64,000 nt of DNA from Caenorhabditis remanei (GCF_010183535.1 NC_071328.1:9672001-9736000); one strand, 5' to 3'; positions 22,530-35,947 are shown, numbered from the stretch's first letter. A program made the numbers and translations. The notes: generated from the sequence alone by a model not told the origin.

Positions 22530-25500
22530 TCACAGAGTCCATTCTTCCGTCCGCCAGACGGCAATTGAGTAGACGTCAGCCAGTTTTTGTTCAGAAACAA
22601 ATCGATGAGAAAGACTTCTGAATTGACGTCCAATACAGACGAGAAGGGCAGCTCCTTGAGCTTCGACAGTGGCTGGGCTTGAACGAAATCTAAAAGTGAA
22701 TAATACAGATTTTTAATACTGAGGCAATCTGAAACTTTAAAGCAAGATCTCACCTATCAACAGTTTCACTGACTCGTTCCCGAACCCATCCAAGTCCACT
22801 TTCTGATGAAGCTGTGCTTAAAGTCGTTGTTTTTCCGCGAATACTTTCTTCTTCGCGAGACGGTTCTTCTAGAATGCATATAGATGTTATGTCACCTTCA
22901 AATGGACGACACGCAGATAGAGGTTGTAGCTGAAAATGTGAATGAATCACGATAATTGTTTCTTTCTTCTTCTTACCGTGGCCGCATGAGAAATCACAAG
23001 TAATCCTTTAGACGATCCAATATACAATTGATCTCCATCATTCCTTTCTAATAAATCAAGACAAGTTACATAATTCTGACTAGCCATTTCCATATCGATT
23101 GTATGAATCGTTTCACTTCCTGGCATCACTTTTCGAATATCTAAAGATCCAGTGACTTGCCGTTTCTCTACTTCAACCATTTGAATTTTGGAACTTTTTT
23201 CTAATGCAATCCATACTTTTTGAGCATCTTTTGAACCGACTAATTGGCGAACGATAGACTTGTCATCGGGTAGATAGAGACTAGATGAGAAGCTGAATGT
23301 GTCATTTGCAGCAAGATGATGGATTGAGATTCGTCCTTCAGAATGTCCCGCCCATATTTGACGAGTCGAACCATTATCGAGGAAAGTAGCAGTGCGAATA
23401 TCGTAAGGGGAGTCGAACGTTCCGAGATGGGAAACCTGAAAGTCGAAAATTTCCAATATTTTTTAAATGTAAAAGTTTTTATAAAAATGAGTTTTTTTTT
23501 TAAATTTCTAGGTTTTTTAAAAGAAAACTTTCTAAAAACCGGTTTCGTCATTTTTTAAAATGCATTTTATAGGAAGATTCAATTAATTAAGGCTTAAACT
23601 ACTGTTTAAATACATTTATCCTAATTAATCATTCTCAATTGATATTTTAATAACAAATATATAAATTACTCAAATATTTGATCAAATCGAAGCAACAGGA
23701 TTTAAAATTCGCGCCAAATTGAAATTTAAGTTATAAGTGCAAGTTTGCTCAACAGAACAAAACTGAATGCCGCCAGTTCAAAAGCTAATTTGTTAATTTA
23801 TCTGCAAAGTTCCAATGTTTGTTGCTTCTGCAAATTTTCACTCTCATTTACATGCTTTTTTGCTATAAATAATTGCGATTTCTGTAATAAAATTACTCCA
23901 CATCTAATCATATAAAACTTCAAGTTTTGGCAAAAAATTCTTTGAGAGTAACGAGAACTTGTTCTAATTCGAGTTGTTATTTATTTATTTAGTTTCCTTA
24001 TTATCTAATTACCAGTTGCATATTCTATAAGTTTCTTCCAAACGTTCGCTGATCGTAAATAATTAATTATTTTCAGGTTAGCGCTGAACACCGGCAACGT
24101 TACTACTGCACAACTTCATGTAAGTTAAATTCACTTTTCTGGTTAAAAACTCACAGAATTAGTTTCGGAAAGTCTCAACAGAACAATCTGCTTTTCGGAA
24201 ATCAAAACCAGCACATCGTTGCTGATAAGTTCAGGTGCACGAATCTAAAATGTATAACTTCTTGATTGTTTCATTGCTGAATTATTACCAATGTTCCATT
24301 CAGCGACGGCAACTGTAAATGTCCCGTTTCATGTAGCGATATTCCATAGACTGTAACCTGCCCGCATTCGTCGCATGACCAAACCGAATCTCGAACTTTA
24401 CTGACATATTTTGATCGGTGTGGCAATTCTATTGATTTTTGATCCACAAATCCGTATTGTGTACATCCCATCACAAGCATTTCTCTTCCACTGAGCCAAA
24501 TTTGAGCTTCGAAATCATCGGGATCATCAATTTCATCTGTTACCGAAAGTGCCATAAGTTGACTAGGTGGGAGTGCTTCTCCGAGCTCACAAACGTCTAG
24601 AAGATGGGTGAACTCTGGGGCAGCGCAGAAGCCGACAAGCTGAGAAGAAGATGGACGAGACTCTGGATGGGCAGACCAACAGTGAACGAGTAAGTCTAAC
24701 ATTGGTGTTGGAAGAAGCAGTTCATGTGGTAGGAGAACAGGGCGTGCTCCATCGAGCATTCTTTCTTTCACATGTTCCTCTCCTTCAAATGGAAATTTCA
24801 GAGTGAGAAGTTCGTAAAGAAACATTCCAAATGAGAAGCAGTCCACTTTTTGAGTGTATTCCTCTTCTCCATTGAATCTCACTATCTCTGGTGCCATGAA
24901 CCCTTCAGTTCCACCGAATCCTTTTGCACCTCCAGATGGCAATACACTTCTTGATATTCCATAATCTCCTAGCTTCAGAAGAACATCAGTTTGCGGACTG
25001 AACGGAGCTGGAAATCGCCACCCAAGAACGTTTTCTGATTTCAGATCTCTATAGATAATATGAGCAGAATGAAGATACTCAAGAGCTCGTGCAACTTGTA
25101 CTGCTGACTCCTTTATCACTCCGAGAAGTAGTTTAGTTCCGGCTTTTCGATGAGAAGCAAGTAATTGATTTAAAGCTCCAAGAGGTGCTAGTTCCACAAC
25201 TAGAGATAATGGGAAGGTACAAACTCCTACCAATCCAATGACATTGGGATGTTTCATTCTGCTCAATAAACTGAGTTCTTGTCTAGAAGTACAGTAAGCA
25301 CGACACGCGAATTCCATACTGTCTCTCTTCCATTTATCCGCCGCGGCTTTGTATGCTGCTAAAGCAGACGGTCTTCCTCCTGGCCCCGGATCGACTGGCT
25401 CTAACATCTTTTGAGCAACCTCGCAAAGTTCACCGTTTGGCTGTCTTATTGTAGCTCTGAAAACGAATCCAAAAGCTCCTCTTCCCAACATTCTACTCCG

Positions 25501-28500
25501 CTTCAGCTGATCCACATGAATCGTTAATGCATTCTCGATATCGGCGAATACAGTATCCGGTGCAAGTTCTCTCATATGAAGACCTCCGTGAGATGGACAC
25601 TCAACCCAGTTGTATTCTCTTCCAGCCAACATACATTCTTCGATGACAAAGCAATGAACAACTCCACCATGAATCTTCGAAATGTCACCGGTTGTTCGCG
25701 ATCCTTTCATGTGAGAATTACTACAACAAATGTACTTCAATTAGTTTAGAGTTTCATGTAAAAAGCACCTGTTAACCAGTATCTCCCCATCATCCTGTGA
25801 CCTTCGATGTGAAACAGCAACGTGGTTTCTCGAAGCACTTCTCTCTGCGTCTTTAATACAATGAGGACACAAAACATATCTCGAAACTAGCAGATCTCCC
25901 TCCGAACTGTGAACAAATCGAGTTCCCAAAGCTGGGTACCTGTAAGAGATTAATTGAACCGTGACCATATTGAATCACGTGAACTTCTATTTTATCTGCT
26001 TTCAAATATAATTTCCCTTATCAGAATTTACATCATTTTGATTTTGTGAGTTATATATAGAAATGGAGGAACCAGTCCAACAAAGCACTGTGAGTTTATT
26101 CCTATTAGGTTTCGTTGGATTCTGATTCAAAAACTATAGGAAATAATGAACGAAACTGTGTCGTCAGAAGAATCTCCAAAAGTTTTCGATTACGCGAAAA
26201 TTGTTGCTGACAAACTGGTATTGTCAAAAAACATTTTATCCCAGGCAATCACGTCACCAAATTCAGAATATACCATTTGACTACAAAAAAGCGTACGGTC
26301 GTCAACCAGCTATTCAGCTGAAAAAGAAAACGTATGATGAGTTGGTTGCTCAAGTCGAAAATGATTCCGATGACAATGATGATGAGGAATTAGTAGAACT
26401 TCATCCGTCCGTAAAAGAACGTTGCATCAAAACTTTGGTAAATGGAGATTGAAAAAGTTGATGTAATTCTAATAACGGAATTTCAGACTAACGTTCCTAT
26501 AGTTCACGCGTTCAATATGGCTGAAAGCCGCCTCGAATCAATGTCTCAGAACCAAAAGAGAACGAAATAAATATCAAACTAGGATAAAAAAGAACTTGCC
26601 AGTCTTCTAGTAACGTATCCAATAAATCTGATATCAACGCCAATAAACGGCTTCTTCCCTCTACATCGGTTTTCATCGATAACTTTCTTCCATGTTGCGA
26701 TGCTGTTGAAATGCTCAGCGAGTTTACAACCATTTCGACTATTGGACGATGCGAAGGTTTATTCCATGTTCGCCATCTCTTCTGCTCATCTTTAGCACGC
26801 ATATCTAAGCTGCTGTAATCGATGTCGCGGATCTGAAAAAATAGCTAATGGACCTATAGCAAACCTATAGGTAGCAAAAAAAGCAGACAACTATTTTTTG
26901 CTAGTAGTAAAAATAGTTTTTTGCGTTTTTTGCTACTTCCAGAATAGGCCCATAAGTAGAGATTCTCACTAATTGCGTGATATGAAATGGTGACTAGAAA
27001 CTCACTTCGGCTAAAGGCAAAAACTGTTTCAGTGTGAACAACGAATGCCCCTTCACATGTAATTCTATTCCTGTCTGCCATACGACCCATTCCGCCTTTG
27101 CATGTTTTGTCGCTATATCAGCTATCTTTGATCTATCAGCACTTGTTGTCATGAATATACTTTCAATAGCCGCACACACATTCTTGTCACCCATTATCCG
27201 AGTAACTAAACGACTCCAGAATCCAGATGGAATATAAGCAAGTGCATAGATTCGTCTCAATAGTTGATCGTCATCATATGTGAACTGAAGCATTATGTCT
27301 TCTGATTCCCCTAGAGAGAGATCGGTTGGAGAGGTACGACGTAGTGGTGACTTTGTTGGAGAACCAGCAGGACTTGGACATCTAACATTCCATTGGGCCA
27401 TTTTCATTCTAATCTTCACAGCAGAGGTTAGGAAATCTGCTCGGAGACGATATTCGTCTGGAAGGAGACTAGGAATCAACAGTTGACGGGGTTGAGTAGC
27501 AAGCGCCAGTTCGAATTTATGAAGAAGATCCAAAAGTTGGGTTTTGAGCATTGCTAAGGCTCCTGACTTGAAAGAACGAGTCAGTGGGTTAATGGCATCT
27601 GTTGATAAAAGCCCAGCTGGAAGATTGGGGCTTCGAAGTATGACGATAGAAGTTAGAAATTCCGCTAGCCACAGAGGGTCAACGAATATCAAGTCGCGCA
27701 GTGTCGCATCTTCAAATCTCACGAGCTCCCCGCAGTCGTGTAGAAATGTACATGCTCCGTAGAATTCTATGTCATCTCTGAAAAAGATAAGATTGTTGAA
27801 ATATAAATTTTTCTTTCAATCACTACTCACCTAAATGGTCTCCCGTATTTGCTCATCATTCTTTTCCTAACTCTTTCTTTGTAAGCTTCCACTGTCATCA
27901 CTGCCGGTTGACCTTCTTTCCGAAATTCAGCAGCTATTTCTTTTGTCACTTTCATTAACGCTACATATGAATATGGAATTTGTTGCTCCATTGCTCGTTC
28001 TTTCCCTATTCGAACTTCCCAAGCTGTTCGATATATTGTGTTCAACAATGCTTTAACATCATTCCTCGTCGTCGAAGTTATGAGAATTACATCGACAACG
28101 CGTGGCAGGCCAGATTTATCTGCATCAGCGATCATGTAACGACTTCTGACTTTTTGCTCCATAATATCAACGAATCCTGGACCAAACTTAGAACTATTCG
28201 ATGCTACTTGGTCTAAGTTTGTTCCTACTAAGATTACGGTAGAGTTAGGTGCTCTTGCATGAATATTGATTAGCCAGGTGTCTAGTTGAGCAAATGCTTC
28301 ATCGCCATCTGTGATTTTCCAGAGTACAAGATTCAAAGATCTCTTACTAAGAAAGTATTGATGAGTAGAATGGTATTCTCTCTGACCGCCGAAATCAATC
28401 ACGGAAAATCCAACAGGCCCAAGATTCTTATCTCCCTTTGATCGCTTTGCTTCAAATTTCCATTCCGCTTGACGTATGACTCCAGTTTCTGATTGTATTG

Positions 28501-31500
28501 GTTGTCTTTTTTGAACTGCTTCCTTACTCAATGCCTCCCAAATAGTCGATTTCCCAACATTATCACTGCCCAAAATCATAACTCGCAAGTGATGATACGT
28601 TTTCGATTCTTCTAGAATTGTCTTCAGATATGCCACTATTTCAACTGTTTTACAGTTCTCCACATTTACCATCGACTCCAAGGGCTCTTTCAAAGAGCAT
28701 CCTTTCAGTGATAAACTCCACAGTCTTGAAAGCATACCGTAATCTGGAGGAAGTTCTTTTATAGCGGTGTTTCCAGACAAATTTAACATTGATAGAAGTG
28801 AAAGTTTTGCGATATCTGGAGAAGCTTGTAGCAACTTATTGTCACTTAAATCCAGTACATTCAGTGCTGGGAGGAGCACTTTTGCTGCAGTTGACACCGT
28901 AATTGTTCGAAGTCGATTTCCTGCTAGCTGCAACGTTTTCAACCATTCCAGTGAGTCGTGCCGTTTATGTACACATTCTTCTTCCTTTTGTGAATCTATC
29001 ACAGTATGATGCCGTGAAACGCTGAGACTTCGTTGGGATCGGACTGCTGATTTCGAACGGCTTCTGTGCTGGCGGGCTGGCGAATTTCGTCGTTTTGGAA
29101 GCATTGAGCCATTGGCTGTAGTTGGTGGTACTGCGTGACAGACAATATGTAAAGGTGTGGCTTCGACAAAACTTTCCTGGAAATTGGAAAATTGTATTAT
29201 CTATCCGAGAAATCTCACCTGTATTTTGTTATACGACAAGTCCAATGTCCTCAAATGAGCCGGCACACATGTCATCGGTGGGAGTGACGTCATGGAGTTA
29301 TTTGACATATTCAGTATCAAAAGCCGTGGACAAGTACAAGCTAGGCAGAAAGGAAAAGTGTGGAACTTGTTGAATGATAGGTTGATTGTCGTCAGAGTGT
29401 TACTAGACGTTACTGGAAAGTCAGGAAACAATGAGTCGTCATCTACTTTCGATAAATTGATGCTGGCTTGCCAAACATTTTGACGACGTAGTGGATTTGT
29501 GGTGACATTCGGTGGATCGTCGACAACGATTGGATTCGTTTCGTGTGATGGCGATTGAGTGTTCGAATCTGAAAGAAAGGGATCGTGAAGTCTAGAGTCC
29601 GAACACACTCACTGTTATTTGAACTTTGAAGACGAGGCCTTTCCCCTCTTGATGCTCTCGCAACCATTGGAAGTGCACTCAATCTGTTGTGAGACGCATT
29701 CAGTTCTTTTAAAGAAGGGCACAACCAAATGTATTCTGGCAGTTGGCTCAACTCATTTTTCGATACATCCAGCTGTTGTAACTGTGGAAGTGACGATAAG
29801 AATTGAATTGTCAGACATTCCAATTGATTGTTTCGTAAATTCAGAATTTCTAGAGACGTTGAGCTGATATAATACGTTGGAATTTCTATTGTTCTGATAC
29901 TGTTATCAGCTATATTCAGAGATCGAAGTGATGGCATTTGAAAAAGAATACTTGGAAACGTTGTCAGACGATTATCAGATAAGTCTACTCGTGTGATTGC
30001 TGCCAATGATAGCCGAGTTGTTCGAAGCCTAGGATTCACATGTAATGCCGCAGCAACAAACCAATCCGACTGAAGATTTTCCAGGTTTGCAGAGTTCCAA
30101 TTAAGTTGTGCAGCTTTTGAAGGACAAAGACTACTAGGTAGGAGACTTTGACCAACTTGAATTTGACCGACATCGATGTTCTTCTTGTTAATTTTGTATT
30201 CGGGGTCAGCAAAAACTAAACGGACTAAGAAAACTCGAATAAGCTTCTCGTTCTTTCCTTGTGCTGCTAGTCGTAGTGCTTTGTTATCAGTATCGAGAGC
30301 TCCACGATCCAGAAGAAAATGCACAACATGTAAACCATCAGAACGAACGGCTTCAACGAGTGCTCCTGATCCGATGCAACGACCTTCTTCCACACTATAT
30401 TCTGTGTCCAGAACAGCTAACGGGAGGTTAATATCAGCACCAGCATCCAGCAGAAGACTATAATGTTGTGTGAATTAAGAGTTAACCGATGACAACTTAC
30501 TTCATTAATGGTAAATTCTGATTAAAAGCAGCCAACATGAATGGTGTTCTTCCACGTGTACAGTAGACATCGAGTTGAAATGGACATCTTTGCTTTCCAT
30601 CAATTGAAAGGCATTTGAACTGAAATGAAATGGTTCTCAACTTGAAATTAGATTAGAATAATTTAGATTTGATGATCTGCGGTTTATATTCCTAGAAATG
30701 ATTTGTTCTGTTTAATCTTTAACATACCTCAGTCATTGCTTGAACTACTTCCAAATGTCCTTCCGCCACAGCAAGATACATTGCAGTCCTACACTCTCCA
30801 TCGACTTCGTTCACATCAATGGCTAATTGATAAGCCGGAGCACCAACTGTATCAATTTCCATGAAATATTCTGACGGGAATGGGAAGTTTAATATTCTGG
30901 AAGCTATCTTTGGGACCGTATAACTTCATTTTCACTTACGTTGAAACACATTTAGATGACCCACAACGGGCAGCCCAGTGTAAGCAGGTTGAACCTTCAT
31001 TATTTGTTGACTTGACGAGTTGGGGGAACTTCTGAAAAAAATCAGTGATTTCCTTTTGTAGCCAATATGTATTTTATTTCAGCAAAAATGGGCTCAATTC
31101 TCCGTCGCTTGACTCAACGCGGTTCCGAAAACCCAATGAAGACAGATTCAGATGCTGCGATAAAAGCTGTCAAGCTTCTTTCAAAAAGTCTTGAAACATA
31201 TGTTAATCATAAACAACCAATGATGTTCAATGAAATCGAACAACGTATGGAAGAAATTTGGATTAGTATTTTTGATGTTGAGAAAGGAACGGCACCTCAA
31301 AAGAAATATCAACTAGCAGAGGAAATTTTGTTTCGTTCCGATCTTCTGAGATTACTGCTGGTTGTGTTTCACGATGTAAATATCGATTCTAAACGAGTAA
31401 GTTTCGAGAAGACGAGAAAATTCAAAATATCTCTGCATGTTTCGTCTAAGAGAAATAGTGATACGAATGTATTGCTAGAATACCGCAAAGTGAGTACAAA

Positions 31501-34427
31501 TGAAAATTTTATAGCAATTGAAAGAAGTGTTTTATGTGTGAGTGTATTGCATACGTAGAAGAAAATATGAGTTTCAAGCGTTCAAGTTTTTTTTAGAAAA
31601 TCCGAGATCTCTACTTGTTCCTTCATACATGGACTTCTAACGATTCAGTAGAAAGTTCCTTTCCTCGTGTGAAATCGAAACCGAAGTTCGCTCCATCATT
31701 TCGGAATCTTCTTTATAATTGCCGATTTGAAATGTTTACAATTGTCTCTAAAGGATATGATCAACCGAATAGCATCGGTTTCTACAATGACATTATTCGA
31801 GTCTTTGTTCAAGATGAAGATTGTCTGGTGGTGAGTTCGCTTTCAAATGTGAGTTCCGAACGATACGGGATCATTGTAGAGTCTATTGAAAGATGACGGT
31901 CGTGATGAACACAACGGACAACAACGGTCAGAAGGATGTGTATGGAATGTTTTGGATCGGTTGACTGAACACATTGATTTTAGGGGATTCCATACGATTG
32001 CCGGGTTTTTTGAGACCATTGAGGTACTATTTTTTCAGTTGTCCGATTTTCTACAGTTTTCTTACAGATTATTTTCGGTAATGGGTATCGGAAACCTGTG
32101 AAGTACTTCATCTACAATAATCTGACTCGATTCACCCAAATATTCCACAAACTAATCTCTATTTCCAACTTCTTCATTCAATCCAAAGCTCTGAAGTTTA
32201 TTCATGAACTATTCGATTCCCCACACCACTTCGAAATTCGTCGTCAATGGATGGCTAATCCGGCTCTCATCAAAAACGTTGCTTTTGCTCTTCAGAGTCC
32301 AATCAAGACAGTTCGAACTGAAGCTGTCATTCTTCTAAATATGTTTGTTCAAAATCCAAATAATTCTCCCGACGTTGCCAAATTCATTATCACCAATCGC
32401 AACATCTTGGTATATTAGTTCACTCCAACTCAATTTGTTTGGTATACGAAATTTCAGATCACCTACTGCTGGGAAAACGCTCCGATTCATTATTACAAAG
32501 GATTGAAATGTGAAGAAGAGGATGCTCGTTTTGCGGAAATCGCTTATAAACTGCTCATTACGAGTTTTGAAAGACCATTGAATCAACAAGAAGCCAACGA
32601 TTATGAGGAAATGAAACATATTCAGCAGAAAATATATTCAGGTAAGAAGAGACAACAACCACAGTAGCTTCATAATCATTTTTACAGAGCAAACTATCCA
32701 AACGTTCCCCCAAGAAATGATTCCATGTTCCATAAGAATTCCTCCGTCTTCCCATGTGTATAAAACTACCGTTCTTCATTCGCCCAAAAATCTCCGTTCA
32801 CCGATGAGATTCGGAAAGCCACGTCGCCAATAATTTTTTCCGGTGTTTCAACTTTCTCTGTGCCATATATCCATCTATCTCTATATTTATTTTTGTGATT
32901 TAATCTCATTTCGTTTTTTGTTAAACATCTGTAAATGAAAGTGCCCACTTACCTCAAGACACAATTGCAGTACTTCAACATTTTGAGATGATACTGCTGC
33001 ATGTATTACTGTATCTTTGGTTGTGTTGCTTTGGAGGAGATGTTCTTCGAAATGAAGAAGATACCGGACAATTTCAATGTGACCGTTGGTGCAAGCACTG
33101 AAAATCGGAAATTAAAATTTGAAATAAATATAAAACTTACATCAGAAGAGCTGTCTCATCTTCTTCATTCCGACCGTTGAATATTATTTGACGATTTTCT
33201 TTTCTGCAAAAATACAACAATTTTTGAAGAAATTCATTGCAATCTGTGTTTTTTTCCCATTTTTCTAAAATAAAACTCACTTATCCATGTATTTCCTCAA
33301 TATTTCATTAACAACATCTGAATTTCCGGTTATGCATGCACTGATGAGCATTATGTGAGCATCATTCAGATCTTCACTTTCTTTTTCTGAAAATTCTCTT
33401 TGATTCATGAAAATAAAAAATATAGAAATACGTATTGCGTCAATCAGTTTTGCCGCAACTTCATTATGTCCAGCCATTTGAGCCAATTCGAGAGCACAGT
33501 GGCCTTCATTATCAGATTTCATCGGGTCGGATCCTGTAGTGAAAAAGGAAATTTTTGAAGAGAAAAATTACTCTCAGATCAGAATATTTTCAGATTTTAA
33601 TCAAGGTACGATATGAATTCCACTTTTTTGAAGAAAAAAAAACGAACCAATTTCCACAAGTTCGAGTACAATCGCAGTTTCTCCTGACTCAGCAGCCATA
33701 TGAAGTGCCGTTTTTCCACGATCATTGACTAGATTTAGAGATTCTGAAAATGGGGAATCGTGTATATTCAAAGTTGATTCATTTTTAAAGTTAAACTAGA
33801 ATAAATCGAAAAATTCAGAAGAATCGAGTAATTTAGTTATACAAAACAAAATACCATATTCCATAGAAGTAAAAAAGATTCAGATTAAAGTTTCTAGGAA
33901 ATTTTTAAAAGTTCGTATAATCTTCTCATCACCCATCAAATACTTTTTTGACCGTTTATTTTTATTTTCTGGTTTTTCAAACGAAATGTACAATTTCTTC
34001 TTCAAATAAATTCAAAAACTCACTCGGATTCAACATCAGAATTGTCCTCAAACTGTCCAATTTTCCATTATGTGCAGCTAACATAAGAGGAGTTCTTCCG
34101 TGTCGATCAACCCGATTCCATACCCAAGGATTCACTTTGAAGAGATCAGCAAGTAGTTCCACATTCTCGAATAACACTGCCTGAAATAAATTCATTCGAT
34201 TAGAAACAATTAGAGAATCGTTGGATATTGGGAACTACAGTAACTTTCTGGTCATTCGAAACGTTTTTGTTTAGAAAATTACAGTTTTTGATTATCTTTC
34301 AATTTTTATTCCAAGTTTTCATTTAAAGACAAACCTGTCGAACTAACTGCATGGCATCTGAGTTGTCCAATTGTGATGCCGCCTCATCAGTCGAAGAAGA
34401 GGGACCTCCTCCACTTGAGAGGTCCAT
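22530..34427 (-). CDS. lrk-1: LRK-1, LRRK-type ROCO protein kinase
   Basis: I resolved 21 coding exons (first 34427-34335, last 22689-22530) totalling 2,392 codons including stop, so 2,391 aa, essentially the C. elegans LRK-1 length. Domain order: about seven ankyrin repeats (GRTPLMLAAHNG, GKTALHMAAESG, GSTCLHWAARCG, GRTPFMLAAFNQ); leucine-rich repeats (VDLSDNRLTTFP, LNIADNSI, LDVSKNELSQLP, LDLSYNKI); ROC GTPase with P-loop GSDNVGKS, DFGGQ and GTNLDQ; COR; kinase (LGRGAFGFVF, VAQKM, IYRDLKSENVL, DYGIS, GTEGFMAPEI); and a WD-like C-terminal part. YRD and DYG replace HRD and DFG, as in LRRK2. LRK-1 acts at Golgi and endolysosomal membranes, for example in sorting synaptic-vesicle proteins. TTTCAG lies just upstream of the ATG. 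Two plus-strand genes lie in its introns. Confidence 0.95.
23436..24154 (-). other. Large lrk-1 intron
   Basis: A 719-bp intron between the exons 24244-24155 and 23435-22977. It is AT-rich with runs of A and T. I see no nested gene or repeat in it. Confidence 0.5.
26063..26570 (+). CDS. Small gene nested antisense in an lrk-1 intron, 119 aa
   Basis: Exons 26063-26089, 26140-26217, 26267-26437 and 26487-26570 sum to 360 nt. The protein begins MEEPVQQST and is hydrophilic: a short conserved-looking core (DYAKIVADKLNIPFDYKKAY, then KKKTYDELVAQVEND), an acidic patch (DSDDNDDEELVEL), and a helical end (HAFNMAESRLESMSQ). It lies entirely within the lrk-1 intron 26599-25940; its stop is 29 bp from that intron's donor on the other strand. 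For intron 2, the 49-nt version ending CAAATTCAG keeps the frame, while the shorter alternative ending ATCCCAG leads to an early stop. Family not recognised. TATATATAG just upstream of the ATG could be a core promoter or acceptor. Confidence 0.65.
31088..32833 (+). CDS. mop-25.3: MO25/CAB39-family scaffold protein, nested in lrk-1
   Basis: Six exons (31088-31396, 31597-31830, 31880-32023, 32068-32409, 32458-32641, 32688-32833) total 452 aa. MO25 proteins are helical-repeat scaffolds that bind STRAD and activate LKB1/PAR-4 and some GCK-type kinases. Recognisable blocks are IFDVEKGT and LAEEILFRSDLLRLLLVVF near the N-terminus, FRGFHTIAGFFETIE, YFIYNNLTRFTQIFHKLIS and IHELFDSPHHFEIRRQWM, then VRTEAVILLNMFVQNPNNSP. 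It is longer than typical MO25 (about 340 aa), with an inserted segment after the first helices and an extended tail (HSPKNLRSPMRFGKP). In C. elegans mop-25.3 and lrk-1 are on the same cosmid (T27C10), from memory, which supports the name. The gene fills the lrk-1 intron 32952-31032 on the opposite strand. Confidence 0.82.
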
Positions 34428-35302
34428 TGGAATCTGAAATACAAAACATTTTAAGTATATGTATATAATTCTGAATAGTAAAAGATAAGGATTCAGAAGT
34501 TTGATGTATTTTGTTCAGAAGAATTGAGATCTCAGGATTTTTTTTTAATTCTAAAAATCAGCAATTGAAATTTAGATAAAAGACAGTAATCTTTTGAACC
34601 AACTCTTGAAAGAGACAAAGCCTTCAGAATATTTTCAAAGAAATTTAGAAAAATAACTGAAAAAATGGCAGGAAAGTGATTGCTTATCTTTAACACGAAA
34701 CTAATTGAACTCTTTTGTTCGTTCCCCTTTTTTTCACTGTCTAGTGAGCAAATATTTGATAATAGTTAACAAATAAACTAGTTTCATTACAATGGAAACA
34801 GTACTAAAACTACATTAGAAAGAATCAAATTAATCGAAAGTGGTCAATCTATCTCCGAAATAAAAAAAGAGATCCGTTTCTTGTTCTTCTCAGTGTCGAA
34901 TGGCAGAAAAAAGGAAACAGAAAATGAGAGGATAATCGATGTTGACAGGCAGGGGGCAAATAGAAAAAGGAGACAAATAATAGAATACAAGAGAAGAAAG
35001 TGCGCTTTATCGGACTCTTTCACTCTCTAAATCTCTTGTGAAGTCTTGGAAAGAAGAAGGAAAAAGAAATGGAAAATAAGGAAAAAGGAAGGGTTTAGAT
35101 GGCAGAAAAAGGAAGGAAGAAAAGGGGAGATGGTGTCGCTTTTAGGGTGAATTAGGGAAAGTGAGTGACCTAAAATTTATGAATGTGTGTATGTCTGTCT
35201 CCAGAGAATGATATCTCTGGAAATAGGTTTGGGAGGGTTCAGAGGGAGAGCAAATAAGAATAAAGACTACCGGGGGAAAGCGGGTTGCACAAGACAACTG
35301 GA

Positions 35303-35342
35303 AATTCATAAAGGTTGGAATCCTTGTTTTAGTGCGTATCGT
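35303..35342 (+). repeat. Left arm of a 40-bp perfect inverted repeat
   Basis: Begins AATTCATAAAGGTTGGAATC. Its exact reverse complement is at 37761-37800, with 2,418 bp between. It lies directly beside the hairpin starting at 35348. Confidence 0.9.
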
Positions 35343-35347
35343 TGAGG

Positions 35348-35449
35348 AAATTTGGAGATGTGGCTCCTTCATGGGACCATTGGGTTGATGTTTTTTTTTC
35401 ATCAAACATCAACCCAATGATCCGATGAAGGAGCTACATCTCCAAATTT
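35348..35449. repeat. Hairpin, arms about 46 bp
   Basis: The left arm AAATTTGGAGATGTGGCTCC... (35348-35393) pairs with ...GGAGCTACATCTCCAAATTT (35404-35449) around a T-rich loop, with about three mismatches. It is a MITE-like or fold-back remnant. Confidence 0.85.
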
Positions 35450-35835
35450 TTTATATGAATACGTCTGGAAATATCGGAAACAACTGGAAAAAATTGTAAC
35501 CAATATCATTTTAAAATATTGTCCATCCAAGCCAAAACTTCGAAACATTCATTGTACATCTATCCACTTTTTGCTGGGTGTGCTTAGTGTTTAGTCAGCA
35601 TTATTTGACATGGCATCAACCTCCCTCCCATCCTTTTCTATCCAACGTCATATAGAATTTCACACGATTTTCATGTTTCTCGACTATGAAATGACACTCT
35701 CTCCTCCCTGGATACATTCAAAAGTGCTCAGATGAAGAGACGTAGGTCTTTTGGAAGAATCGAAAAGATAGTTGAAGTTGTAGCAAGTTGAGTAAAACAA
35801 GAAAAAAATTAATTAAAGATAATTATTATCGAAAT

Positions 35836-35947
35836 AAAAAAGTTCCGACATTTTTTCCCCCTCGGTGTTTGCAGACTCAAGCCAAAATTATCAAATTTTG
35901 GCTTGAGTCCGCAAACACCGAGGGGGAAAAAATGTCGGAACTTTTTT
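35836..35947. repeat. Near-perfect palindrome, arms about 54 bp
   Basis: AAAAAAGTTCCGACATTTTT on the left pairs with its complement ending at 35947. The centre is AATTATCAAATT, and there is a single arm mismatch (A/C beside GACTCAAGCC). There is almost no loop, so it would extrude readily as a hairpin. Confidence 0.9.

Noticed and set aside
24900..25100. DYG and YRD instead of DFG and HRD in the lrk-1 kinase as a sign of inactivity
   Set aside because: The same substitutions are normal for LRRK2-type kinases and the VAxK Lys and catalytic Asp are present.
29122..29483. Plus-strand ORFs across lrk-1 leucine-rich-repeat exons
   Set aside because: Antisense shadows of well-supported lrk-1 exons.
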